In this document: in pieces, positions 8,386 through 16,477 of the stretch | Numbering within the stretch: the stretch's first letter is position 1 | How the letters are laid out: the number at the start of each line of letters is the position of its first letter | Assembly: GCA_013203465.1 (NCBI GenBank) | Contig: JABMNR010000022.1 | Span: 1 to 45,873 of the forward strand | Reading direction: 5' to 3' | Length of the DNA stretch: 45,873 bases | Source: Alphaproteobacteria bacterium | GTDB lineage: Bacteria; Pseudomonadota; Alphaproteobacteria; Thalassobaculales; Thalassobaculaceae | Program-made: the position numbers and the translations under genes | The notes under the pieces: generated by a model | Seen by the model: the letters and a program-made list of their open reading frames with translations, nothing else | The model's database searches: none | What the model was told of the DNA's origin: nothing

Positions 8386-9495
8386 ATGATCGATAGCGCG
8401 ACTTACGACGCTGCGGAGCAACGCGCGCGTGAAGCTGTCTCGTCCTGGGTATGGCAAAGCATGCTCACGACGTCAGCGTTCGATGTGAGCGGCTTTCCAA
8501 AACGCATCAGTACAATCCACGAATTACGCGGTTTGGTGGATGCGATGGACCACCGGCGCTTTCATTTGTTCATGAGGGAATTAAATGGTCTGGCGCCCGA
8601 TGAACAGCAACACCTTCTTCGCGTACTGGCCACGTTCTGCCGTTTTTCAGCGGAAACATTTCACGACGATACCGTGATCCTGCCGCTCAATACAATCATG
8701 GCTAGCTTTTTAAGTTACCTGAAACTATCCGGGTTACCAAAACAGGCCACGATACTCGAGATTGGCGCAGGGACCGGTTATCTTCCATTTTTCACTGAGT
8801 CGGACACGCGATTTCAACGCCGCATCCAGGTTGAAGTCACTCAAAGCCTATACATCCTTCAATCGCGGGTGAACGCCTACCTGTTCCGCGATAGCTTTCA
8901 TGATGCCGCCATGGCTCCCCCACCTGCTGCCAAGGTCGGTGCGCTGGTGGAGCGTATGAGGTCTCGAGGGCGCCTGCACGAGCAACCCATGACCTTACAA
9001 GTGCCGCGCCAATCACGAACTGTTCAGTATCCTTGGTGGTTGGTCGACCAAGCATTTGATAGGACATGGCGGTACGACGTCGTGGTGTCGAACGGTAATA
9101 TTGCCGAAATGACTTTCGGCGCCTTCGACTATTACTTTGAGAATTTACGGCATTGCTTGCAGCCTGATGGGGTCATTCTCATAGACGATCTCGGCGCCCC
9201 GGGCGACACCGGATATCCACCGCGCCTCCGACGTTTTCTGGAAATCGGGTTTCGGCCGCTTGTTTATGTCTTGCCTACGTTTGAATTCAAACCGTTCACG
9301 CGGGTGAATCTGCTTCTGGTCGCAGAGGAGCATCCGCACTGGAACGACGCCGCGACCGACTTCTCGAAGCAGCATTTTCCCAGTGACCTTCCTATCACTC
9401 GCGCTGTCTATGGGCTCGATCGACCACGAGGCGCGTTGCTTACCCGGGAAGAACTAGTCGAATGTTTCCTTGCCTTCAACGCACGCGCGGCTTGA
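8386..9495 (+). CDS. Uncharacterised class I SAM methyltransferase-like protein, copy 1
   Basis: 369 residues, not matched to a named family. A helical N-terminal region of about 115 residues precedes motif I, ILEIGAGTGYL at 123-133. EVTQSLYILQSR follows at the position where the ribose-binding acidic residue is usual, and a later strand DVVVSNGNIAEM is near 230. Together these indicate an SAM-binding Rossmann fold. The next gene has the same layout, with motif I at residue 125, the xVTQS/DATQS segment, a PWW motif and a DVVVS strand, so the two are diverged tandem paralogues. Both begin with ATGATCGATA and carry ACGGAG 12 bases before the ATG. Codon and base use is visibly less GC-rich than in the neighbours, suggesting transfer. 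Substrate unknown. Confidence 0.75.
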   Translation: MIDSATYDAAEQRAREAVSSWVWQSMLTTSAFDVSGFPKRISTIHELRGLVDAMDHRRFHLFMRELNGLAPDEQQHLLRVLATFCRFSAETFHDDTVILPLNTIMASFLSYLKLSGLPKQATILEIGAGTGYLPFFTESDTRFQRRIQVEVTQSLYILQSRVNAYLFRDSFHDAAMAPPPAAKVGALVERMRSRGRLHEQPMTLQVPRQSRTVQYPWWLVDQAFDRTWRYDVVVSNGNIAEMTFGAFDYYFENLRHCLQPDGVILIDDLGAPGDTGYPPRLRRFLEIGFRPLVYVLPTFEFKPFTRVNLLLVAEEHPHWNDAATDFSKQHFPSDLPITRAVYGLDRPRGALLTREELVECFLAFNARAA

Positions 9496-9549
9496 ACACT
9501 TGGCATTGCGTGCTGCCTTGTCCTCCCCCCGACGGAGCCCGATCCTGCG

Positions 9550-10650
9550 ATGATCGATATCACCGCCTATGACGTAATTGAACGCCGCAGGCGTTTGGAT
9601 TTTGGCACCGGCGTCAACATGGCTTTCGCACCAGTCACGTTCCGCGAGCGCGGATTCCCCGACCGGATCGACGATTACGCCGAGTTGCCGCAGTTCACCG
9701 AGAACATGAACCTGCTCGCCGGTCCCAATCCATGGCTCGAGGCAATGCGCGTCACCATGCTGGAGGCGGCGATCTTGAACAACGTCAACGCCGCGGTGCT
9801 TGATTTCAACGCCCGCGCCTGCGGAAAGCGGATCGCCCCCTTGAGCTCGTCGGCGACGATGTTGCCGTTGCTGCGGTTTCTGACCGCCTTCGCCGATCGG
9901 TTCCACGATGGCCGGCTCAACGTTCTGGAGATCGGCCCCGGTGCCGGCTATTTGGGCCTCATGCTCGCCCAGGCGGGTCATCGCTATGTCGCCACCGACG
10001 CGACGCAAAGTTTCTACATCTGGCAGAATGCGTTGTGGGAGCACGTCATGCCCGGCGCAGTCACCGAAACCGCGTTCGATGACGCGCCTCCCACCACCCT
10101 AAAGACGCACATCACCCACCTACCTTGGTGGCACTTCGCGAAGCTGCGCGACGGTTTCGACTGGAACATCGACGTGGTCGTCTCGAAAGCCGTCCTCGCC
10201 GAGACCCATTCTTTTTTTCAACGGTTCCTGTTCCGGCTATCCGAGTTGCTGCTGCGCGGCGACCGTCCGAAGGCCTTCGTGTTCGACGGTGTTGGCGCTC
10301 AAACCCATGGTAACCGCGCGGACATTCACCGCCTCCTGCTCGACTATGGATACCACGCCCTCAATGCTCCCGAACTGGTAACGAAGGGACTCGATCGCCG
10401 CTTGAACTCGCGGATTGACGTCTATGCCCCCCGGGGATCCCTTTTACACGCGCACGGTTCGGCGGAAATCGAACGTGAACGACTTCCCGACATACTGCAG
10501 GGCATCACACCCAACACTCCGCTATCGGATGGTGACGATACCGTGCATTCCATTGGCCAGGTGCTGGACATCGATCCGGACGTCGCCTACCCGGACTATG
10601 AATTCTTCGAGTTTCTCGGAACCCGGACCGCATATTCAGGTCGCAAGTAG
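9550..10650 (+). CDS. Uncharacterised class I SAM methyltransferase-like protein, copy 2
   Basis: 366 residues, paralogue of the preceding gene. Motif I is VLEIGPGAGYLGLML (125-139), followed by ATDATQSFYIWQN (near 149), LPWWHF near 193 and DVVVSKAVLAET near 211. The N-terminus (MID, AYD, then GFPDRIDDYAELP near 36-48) matches the GFPKRISTIHELR of copy 1. Its base composition is closer to the host than copy 1. The gap between the two genes is 54 bases, so they are probably co-transcribed. The predicted reaction is methyl transfer to an unknown acceptor, perhaps a glycan or lipid head group; this is not supported beyond the fold. Confidence 0.75.
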   Translation: MIDITAYDVIERRRRLDFGTGVNMAFAPVTFRERGFPDRIDDYAELPQFTENMNLLAGPNPWLEAMRVTMLEAAILNNVNAAVLDFNARACGKRIAPLSSSATMLPLLRFLTAFADRFHDGRLNVLEIGPGAGYLGLMLAQAGHRYVATDATQSFYIWQNALWEHVMPGAVTETAFDDAPPTTLKTHITHLPWWHFAKLRDGFDWNIDVVVSKAVLAETHSFFQRFLFRLSELLLRGDRPKAFVFDGVGAQTHGNRADIHRLLLDYGYHALNAPELVTKGLDRRLNSRIDVYAPRGSLLHAHGSAEIERERLPDILQGITPNTPLSDGDDTVHSIGQVLDIDPDVAYPDYEFFEFLGTRTAYSGRK

Positions 10651-10731
10651 CGGCAGTAAGCACCATCTCTTGCGCTGCAGCAAAACACGCGTATTGTCCG
10701 CGCCCTCCGCTTTCCTATTCGGTGAACCCAA

Positions 10732-12561
10732 ATGACACTTCGCAACATCGCGATTATCGCGCACGTCGATCACGGCAAGACCACGCTGGTCGATGTCCTG
10801 TTGCGACAATCCGGCACCTTCCGCGTCAACGAGAAGGTGGCCGAACGCGCGATGGACTCCAACGACATCGAGCGCGAGCGTGGCATCACCATCTTGGCCA
10901 AATGCACCTCGGTCATGTGGGATGACACCCGCATCAACATCGTCGACACCCCAGGGCACGCCGATTTCGGCGGCGAGGTCGAGCGCATCCTGTCGATGGT
11001 CGATGGCGCGTTGCTGCTGGTCGACGCGTCCGAAGGCCCGATGCCGCAAACCAAGTTCGTCCTGGGCAAGGCCCTGGCCTTGGGATTGCGGCCGATCGTG
11101 GTGATCAACAAGGTCGATAAGGTGGAGCAGCGTGCCTACGAAGTCCAGAATGAGGTGTTCGACCTGTTCGCGGCCCTTGGCGCCAACGAAAAGCAGCTCG
11201 ACTTTCCCACTGTCTTCGCGTCGGCCAAGCAGGGATGGGCCGCCGAAACCCCGGACGAACCAGGACCCGACATGGCTCCGCTGTTCGAACGTATCGTCGC
11301 CCACGTCGCCGAACCGACCGTCCAACCCGACCAGCCGTTCCGCATGCTGACCACCACGATGGAGTTCGATCCCTATCTCGGTCGGCTGTTGACCGGACGT
11401 ATCGAGAGCGGCTCGATCCGACCGAATGCCCAGATCAAGGCCATGCACCGCGACGGCACGGATATCGAACGTGCGCGAGTCAGCAAGGTTCTGGCGTACC
11501 GGGGATTGGATCGTACCCCGTTGGAGGTCGCGTACGCCGGCGACATCGTGGCCATCGCCGGCTTCTCCGTGGCAACGGTCGCCGACACGATCTGCGCGCC
11601 CGAGGTGACCGAGGCGATCGACTCAACACCCATCGACCCGTCGACCATCGCCGTCACCTTCTCGGTGAACGACAGCCCGCTGGCGGGGCGCGAAGGGAGC
11701 AAGGTGACCTCGCGGATGATCCGCGACCGGCTGTTCCGCGAGGCTGAGGGCAACGTCGCCATCCGCGTGCGGGAGACCGAGGACAAGGATGCCTACGAAG
11801 TCGCCGGACGCGGTGAATTGCAGCTCGCGGTGCTGATCGAGACCCTGCGTCGCGAAGGCTTCGAGATGTCGATCAGCCGCCCCCGCGTGCTCATGCGTTC
11901 CGACCCCGATACCGGGCAGCGGCAGGAACCGATCGATGAGGTGGTGGTCGACGTCGACGAGGAGTTCTCCGGCGCGGTCATCGAAGCCGTTACCCAGCGC
12001 AAGGGCGAGTTGCTGGAGATGCGACCGGCCGGCGCCGGCAAGACCCGGCTGGTGTTCCACGCCCCGGCGCGCGGCCTGATCGGCTACCATGGTGATTTCA
12101 TGACCGCGACCCGCGGCACCGGCATCATGAATCGGGTGTTTCACGGCTACGCCCCCTACAAGGGACCGATTCCCGGCCGCCGGGTGGGGGTGCTGGTCTC
12201 CATGGAACAGGGCGAGGCCATGGCCTACGCGCTGCAGAACCTGGAGGATCGCGGCCCCTTGATGGTTGGGCCCGGCGACAAGGTCTACTCCGGCATGATC
12301 CTGGGTGAGCACAACAAGGGCCGCGATCTGGAGGTCAACCCGCTCAAGGCCAAGCAGCTCACCAACTTCCGCGCGTCGGGCAAGGACGATGCGATCGACC
12401 TGACGCCGCCAATCAGAATGACCTTGGAACGGGCCATCCCCTACATCGAGGATGACGAGCTGGTCGAGGTGACGCCGAAGTCGATCCGGCTGCGCAAACG
12501 CTACCTCGACCCGCACGAGCGCAAACGGATGTCGCGGCGCGCGGCGGCCGAGAGCGCCTGA
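10732..12561 (+). CDS. typA: Translational GTPase TypA/BipA
   Basis: 609 residues, the expected length. The N-terminal G domain has G1 AHVDHGKTT (residues 10-18), the G2 region with ERGITI, G3 DTPGHADF near 73 and G4 NKVD near 127. EF-G-like domains II, III and V follow, then the TypA-specific C-terminal domain ([43 protein letters not shown]). TypA is a ribosome-binding GTPase of the EF-G/LepA group that supports ribosome assembly and growth under stress. It stands alone on its strand between the methyltransferase pair and a hairpin. Confidence 0.97.
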   Translation: MTLRNIAIIAHVDHGKTTLVDVLLRQSGTFRVNEKVAERAMDSNDIERERGITILAKCTSVMWDDTRINIVDTPGHADFGGEVERILSMVDGALLLVDASEGPMPQTKFVLGKALALGLRPIVVINKVDKVEQRAYEVQNEVFDLFAALGANEKQLDFPTVFASAKQGWAAETPDEPGPDMAPLFERIVAHVAEPTVQPDQPFRMLTTTMEFDPYLGRLLTGRIESGSIRPNAQIKAMHRDGTDIERARVSKVLAYRGLDRTPLEVAYAGDIVAIAGFSVATVADTICAPEVTEAIDSTPIDPSTIAVTFSVNDSPLAGREGSKVTSRMIRDRLFREAEGNVAIRVRETEDKDAYEVAGRGELQLAVLIETLRREGFEMSISRPRVLMRSDPDTGQRQEPIDEVVVDVDEEFSGAVIEAVTQRKGELLEMRPAGAGKTRLVFHAPARGLIGYHGDFMTATRGTGIMNRVFHGYAPYKGPIPGRRVGVLVSMEQGEAMAYALQNLEDRGPLMVGPGDKVYSGMILGEHNKGRDLEVNPLKAKQLTNFRASGKDDAIDLTPPIRMTLERAIPYIEDDELVEVTPKSIRLRKRYLDPHERKRMSRRAAAESA

Positions 12562-12575
12562 TCCCGCGCTCTGCT

Positions 12576-12616
12576 CTGTTCCATGCCCGTCTCTCGCTGA
12601 GTCGGGCCGGGAACAG
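12576..12616 (+). terminator. Stem-loop after typA
   Basis: CTGTTCC (12576-12582) pairs with GGAACAG (12610-12616). Inside it GCCCG (12585-12589) pairs with CGGGC (12603-12607), leaving a 2x2 internal loop and a 13-base apical loop. It starts 14 bases after the typA stop. The following bases (CACATTTCGG) give only a weak U-run, so this may be a weak intrinsic terminator or an mRNA end-stabilising hairpin. Confidence 0.5.
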
Positions 12617-12675
12617 CACATTTCGGCCAGCACTGCCACGGTTTCCACGTCGTATATCGACGGAGGAGGCTCGCC

Positions 12676-13863
12676 ATGCTCGACGATACCGCTCTCTCCC
12701 AAGCCCTGCGGCCGGTTTTCGCGGAACCGCACACGGCGCGTGGCCTGCCGAACCTCTGTTACACCGATGCGGATTATCACCGGCTTGAAGCCAACCGGCT
12801 GTTCGCCCGGGACTGGATGTGCGTCGGCGTCGGCGCCGATATTCCCCGGCGCGGCGACGCGGTCGCGGTCGACGCCGCCGGCCAGCCGATCCTGCTGGTG
12901 CGCGGCAAGGACAACGCGGTCCGCGCCTTCCACAATGTCTGCCGCCACCGCGGCGCGCTGCTGGTGGAGGAGCGGCATACCGGGCCGGTGATCGTCTGCC
13001 CGTATCATTCCTGGAGCTATGGGCTCGACGGCGCGCTGGTGCGTACCCCGGAAGTCGGCGGCCTCGGTGTCCACACTTGTCCCAGCGTCGACAAAAGCAC
13101 GCTCGGCCTGCTGCCGGTACGCGCCGCGATGTGGCTTGATTTCGTGTTCGTGAACCTGTCGGGCACCGCGCCGCCGCTGGACGAGGTGGTCGCCCCCCTG
13201 GCCGACGCATGGCGCGACTACGCCACCGACCGGCTGGTGCATGGGGCGTCGTGGGGGTTGGAGCTTCAGGCCAACTGGAAGCTGGCGATCGAAAACTATC
13301 TTGAGTGCTACCACCTGCCCTGGGTCCACCCGACGCTGAACAGCTACTCGCCGCTCGACCTGCATGAGCTTGAGTTCTTCGGCGACCGGTTCTTCGGGCC
13401 GATCACCAAAGCCTACCGCGCCGACCTGCCGCCCGAGTTGACCCTGCCGACCTTTCCCGGGCTGTCCGAGGCGCGGTGGCTCAAGGGCGAGTACCCGGTC
13501 GCCTTCCCCAATCTGCTGCTCGGCATTCAACGGGATCAGCTGTTCGGCATCATCGTCGATCCGCTGGCGACCGACCGCACCCGCGAGCGCGTGCATTTGT
13601 ATTTCGTCGACGATGGTGCGGCCCGATCGGAGGTGGAGCAGGCCCGGATCGAGACCGCCAAGACGGCCATGATCGCGGATTGGAAATCGGTGTTCGAGGA
13701 GGACGTGCACATCGTCGAGCGGATGCAGCGCGGCCGTGCCAACAGCCAGTTCGACGGCGGCAAGCTGACCGCCCTGCACGACCGCTGCACCCGGCGCTTC
13801 ATGCAGTTGGTGGCCGACGGGCTGGCGCCGCACCCCGAACCGTCGGTGCAAGCCGCCGAGTAA
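12676..13863 (+). CDS. Rieske non-heme iron oxygenase, alpha subunit
   Basis: 395 residues. The Rieske cluster motif is C-R-H near residues 89-91 and C-P-Y-H-S-W near 109-114 (C-x-H ... C-x-x-H). The C-terminal catalytic domain carries NWKLAIENYLECYHLPWVHP near 200-219, with the 2-His iron site and a bridging Glu rather than the Asp of aromatic dioxygenases. A bridging Glu is known from the quaternary-amine Rieske enzymes (choline, carnitine and glycine-betaine monooxygenases), so a small cationic substrate is possible. No reductase or ferredoxin gene is adjacent. A strong ribosome site, GGAGGAGG, precedes the ATG. Substrate not determined. Confidence 0.88.
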   Translation: MLDDTALSQALRPVFAEPHTARGLPNLCYTDADYHRLEANRLFARDWMCVGVGADIPRRGDAVAVDAAGQPILLVRGKDNAVRAFHNVCRHRGALLVEERHTGPVIVCPYHSWSYGLDGALVRTPEVGGLGVHTCPSVDKSTLGLLPVRAAMWLDFVFVNLSGTAPPLDEVVAPLADAWRDYATDRLVHGASWGLELQANWKLAIENYLECYHLPWVHPTLNSYSPLDLHELEFFGDRFFGPITKAYRADLPPELTLPTFPGLSEARWLKGEYPVAFPNLLLGIQRDQLFGIIVDPLATDRTRERVHLYFVDDGAARSEVEQARIETAKTAMIADWKSVFEEDVHIVERMQRGRANSQFDGGKLTALHDRCTRRFMQLVADGLAPHPEPSVQAAE

Positions 13864-13875
13864 CGAGAAGCGTTA

Positions 13876-14886
13876 TCAGCCGGCGATCGCGTCGCGCCCT
13901 TCGATCGGATACTGCGGATCGTTGTAGCCCGGCGTCGACGGATGCCCCGGCGCCACCAGCCGGTCGATCAACGCCTCGTCCTCGGCGGTAAAGCTGTAGT
14001 CCAACGCCCGGGCATAGCTGTCCCACTGCGCCATGGTGCGCGGCCCGACGATGGATGCGGTGACGATGCGGTTGTTCAGCACCCAGCCGACCGCCAGATC
14101 GATCGGGCTGGCGCCCTTGGCCTCGGCGTGGCGCTTGATCTCCTGGGCGATCTCCAGGCTCTCGTGCCGCCATTCGGTTTGCATCATGCGGGTGTCCTGC
14201 CGGGCCGCCCGGCTGCCCTCCTCCGGGGTCACGTTCGGCGCGTATTTTCCGGTCAGCACGCCGCGCGCCAAGGGACTGTACGGCACCACCCCGAGTCCGT
14301 AATGGCGGCAGGCCGGCAGGTGCTCGACCTCCGGCATGCGGTTCATGGCGTTGTAATACGGCTGGCTGACGATCGGCCGGTCGATGCCGATGTCGTCGCA
14401 AATCCGGCAGATCTCGGCGACCCGCCAGGAGCGGTAGTTCGACACCCCGAAATATCGGATTTTTCCGGCCCGCATCAGATCGGCGATCGCCATCACCGTC
14501 TCCGACAGGGCGGTCGCGTGGTCTTCCTTGTGCAGGTAGTAGATATCGATCACCTCGGTGCCGAGCCGCTGCAAGCTGGCGTCGCAGGCCATCTGCACCC
14601 AGCGCCGCGACAGCCCGCCGCTGTTCGGATCGTCACCCAGCTTATTGGCCAGCTTGGTCGCCAGCACCCAGCGGTCGCGCTCGGCGGCGATGGCGCGGCC
14701 GACCACCCGCTCGGACTCGCCCTTGTTATAGGCGTCGGCGGTGTCGATGAAGTTCACCCCGTGGTCGCGCGCGGCGGCGATGATCGCCGCGCTGTCGGCC
14801 TCCGAGGCCGGGCCGCCGAACATCATCGCCCCCAGGCAATAGCGCGACACCTTCAACCCCGAGCGGCCCAGCGTCCGGTACTCCAT
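13876..14886 (-). CDS. Aldo/keto reductase
   Basis: 336 residues from the ATG at 14886, which has GGGGGAT a few bases upstream. The N-terminus (MEYRTLGRSGLKVSRYCLGAM) is typical of the family. The catalytic tetrad is visible: Asp and Tyr in FIDTADAYNKGESE (about 48-61), Lys in LATKLANK near 80, His in YYLHKED near 120. The NADPH-binding end includes a GPRTMAQ segment near 285. It reduces aldehydes or ketones with NADPH in the cytosol; the substrate is not predictable. It converges with the Rieske gene, with 12 bases between the stops. Confidence 0.93.
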   Translation of the reverse strand: MEYRTLGRSGLKVSRYCLGAMMFGGPASEADSAAIIAAARDHGVNFIDTADAYNKGESERVVGRAIAAERDRWVLATKLANKLGDDPNSGGLSRRWVQMACDASLQRLGTEVIDIYYLHKEDHATALSETVMAIADLMRAGKIRYFGVSNYRSWRVAEICRICDDIGIDRPIVSQPYYNAMNRMPEVEHLPACRHYGLGVVPYSPLARGVLTGKYAPNVTPEEGSRAARQDTRMMQTEWRHESLEIAQEIKRHAEAKGASPIDLAVGWVLNNRIVTASIVGPRTMAQWDSYARALDYSFTAEDEALIDRLVAPGHPSTPGYNDPQYPIEGRDAIAG

Positions 14887-15020
14887 GACGATCCCCCGCC
14901 AGTTAAAACCGCAGCCGATCATGGTCGCGGTGGGTGGAAATGTCGATTGATTTGTTTTTTCTTATTGAAAGTTAAAAATAAATCGTCTGTAAGTTTTTTC
15001 CTATAATTTTGGAGAACGAC
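14887..15020. other. AT-rich left boundary of the 15-17 kb block
   Basis: This 134-base spacer separates the divergent aldo/keto reductase and the candidate effector gene. Composition changes abruptly near 14940 from GC-rich to a long T/A-rich stretch with TTGAAA (14965-14970) and TGTAAG (14988-14993) 17 bases apart, a weak promoter candidate for the effector gene. GGAG at 15011-15014 is the ribosome site. No repeat or attachment site was recognised here. Confidence 0.4.
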
Positions 15021-15770
15021 ATGACCGAATATGCAGCCCCGGCACACGTCATCGAATTGGATGACGATGATGAAGATTTAAAGAAAGCAATTGGGTTTGA
15101 TTTTCCATCCGCGGTAACCGCAGGAACGGAAGCCGCTCTTGCGGCCAGAGTCGCTCGAGCAATCGGGTGGCGAGGAAAGTCTCTTTATAAAAAGGATAAG
15201 ACGGGCAGGAAACACGTTATTCTTTACGGATCTCGAGATCAAAGACCCAATCTTCCCGGTACTCGATACAGTGCGAATAACGCAAAAATTATCGCCGCTG
15301 GAATTGGACCTGTCGCAGCCCGCCGAGCGGCTTTCACTGTAGGCATAGTCGGCATTGTCGTATACACGGGTTACGATATCTTTCGTTTCCTTAAGGAAGA
15401 TAAGATAACCATGACCGAGCTGTTCGGAAAAATAGGCGCCGATATCGCGAAAGTCACAGTGGGCGCGGCGGCGGGCTATGCAATTGGGGTAACTGCTTCT
15501 GCAATCGCAGCAACGGCAGGGCTCACGATCGCAATCCCCGTAGCCGGGACTGTCGTGATCGGAATTGTCGTTTCGATCGGCGTGGGATTGGCATTGGATG
15601 CCCTTGATAAACAATTCAAGATTACCGAAAAACTTCAGGCAGTCGCCGAGGAGTTGTACATTACCGGGAAAAGCGCTCCAGGGTCATTGGCGAATTTGAC
15701 CACCCGCCAACAAAAGGAAATCATCAATCGGGCGTATCTTCGGGCCGGCTTCGAGCCGACGGCTCCATAA
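15021..15770 (+). CDS. Candidate pore-forming effector/bacteriocin-like membrane protein
   Basis: 249 residues from the ATG at 15021, with GGAG six bases upstream; a TTG at 15009 is less likely. Layout: acidic N-terminus (ELDDDDEDL, 12-20), a basic middle (about 48-101, including RGKSLYKKDKTGRKH), a hydrophobic segment near 103-119, then a long glycine/alanine-rich hydrophobic hairpin at about 137-194, and a charged tail (DALDKQFKITEKL). The hairpin is colicin-like, and the middle segment LPGTRYSANNAK plus the ALDKQFKITEK end resemble orphan type VI/colicin-type effectors as I remember them. There is no signal peptide, PAAR, VgrG or Hcp gene nearby. Less GC-rich than its flanks. The two following genes look like membrane immunity proteins. 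The function is inferred. Confidence 0.5.
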   Translation: MTEYAAPAHVIELDDDDEDLKKAIGFDFPSAVTAGTEAALAARVARAIGWRGKSLYKKDKTGRKHVILYGSRDQRPNLPGTRYSANNAKIIAAGIGPVAARRAAFTVGIVGIVVYTGYDIFRFLKEDKITMTELFGKIGADIAKVTVGAAAGYAIGVTASAIAATAGLTIAIPVAGTVVIGIVVSIGVGLALDALDKQFKITEKLQAVAEELYITGKSAPGSLANLTTRQQKEIINRAYLRAGFEPTAP

Positions 15771-15784
15771 ACTCGACATGAGGG

Positions 15785-15830
15785 GATAGCAGAAAATTTC
15801 GAGCCACCCCCTTCCATAGTGGCTGCTATC
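15785..15830 (+). terminator. Stem-loop between effector and immunity-like genes
   Basis: GATAGCAG (15785-15792) pairs perfectly with CTGCTATC (15823-15830). CCAC (15804-15807) pairs with GTGG (15819-15822), stacking directly on the right arm. The structure starts 14 bases after the effector stop. It lacks a clear U-run, so it could be a weak terminator, an attenuator or a stability element that separates expression of the two halves. Confidence 0.5.
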
Positions 15831-15883
15831 TAAGTATGCGCGCTGAACCATCGGCTTCGTGTTTAACGCAACAGAACGGACCC

Positions 15884-15911
15884 TTGACGTGAATAGCATT
15901 GGCAATAAACA
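15884..15911 (+). promoter_or_regulatory. Candidate promoter of the immunity-like genes
   Basis: A near-consensus -35 box, TTGACG (15884-15889), is followed after 16 bases by a poor -10 box, TAAACA (15906-15911). Transcription would start around 15918, giving a very short leader before the ATG at 15928. An own promoter for immunity genes is common in bacteriocin loci. Only the -35 box is convincing. Confidence 0.35.
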
Positions 15912-15927
15912 GTAAAAAGTAACCATA

Positions 15928-16476
15928 ATGTCTTTATTCACACGATATGGAAAATGCATTATATGGGCTTCGCACCAAAATGCAAATATAAAAATTATTG
16001 CATTAAGGTTTATTTTATCATTCCCGTTTTTAATTTTATTAGTATGGTCAATTTTTATTTTATACGAAATTTTTCAATACTATACAATAACATTAGTACA
16101 AATAAAAAACATTGATGTAATTTTAAATTTTAGTATGACTTTTTTCTATTTTTCTTGTGGAATAACATTATTTACAGTGTTCTTTGTATTAACGGTCGCC
16201 ATAATTGTTGGAAGATTAGTCTCGAATCCCTTCGTGTATTTTTATTTCATAATTGCGAGCAGCCTGGTACTCGGTCTCTATCTCGACTACAGAGTCTACA
16301 ACACCCTCCGCGATAATGGTTACGTTCCATGCGAAGACCTCGTTGGCTTCGATCCTCTTGAGCCCGGTACAACATACGGACGCTCGATCGAGGCGTGCCT
16401 CTCGGCAGCCACGCCCTCGAACGCCAGCCCCCACACCGGCCAACTCAACTCTCCGGTAACAGATACGGTCGATTAA
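15928..16476 (+). CDS. Small membrane protein, DUF1240-like, candidate immunity protein 1
   Basis: 182 residues, unrecognised by name. Three hydrophobic segments lie at about 23-50, 68-95 and 100-120. They are followed by a cytosolic- or periplasm-facing tail with LRDNGYVPCEDL (127-138) and a second Cys in EACLSA (155-160). The pattern of a membrane bundle, then GY..C, then a Tyr and a second Cys, is what I recall for DUF1240 proteins, which often occur in tandem beside effectors. The first 330 bases are extremely AT-rich, while the tail codons are host-like. The next gene starts one base after its stop and shares length and tail, so the two are paralogues. Confidence 0.5.
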   Translation: MSLFTRYGKCIIWASHQNANIKIIALRFILSFPFLILLVWSIFILYEIFQYYTITLVQIKNIDVILNFSMTFFYFSCGITLFTVFFVLTVAIIVGRLVSNPFVYFYFIIASSLVLGLYLDYRVYNTLRDNGYVPCEDLVGFDPLEPGTTYGRSIEACLSAATPSNASPHTGQLNSPVTDTVD

Positions 16477-16477
16477 G

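Noticed and set aside
11623-13851. A 742-codon open frame on the minus strand across typA and the Rieske gene
   Set aside because: It overlaps two clear plus-strand genes completely, has Arg/His/Gln-rich low-complexity composition and no family motif; it is a shadow of GC-rich codon use.
15002-15007. A perfect TATAAT before the effector gene
   Set aside because: Transcription from it would start at about the ribosome site (15011-15014), only a few bases before the ATG, and no -35 box lies at a proper distance.
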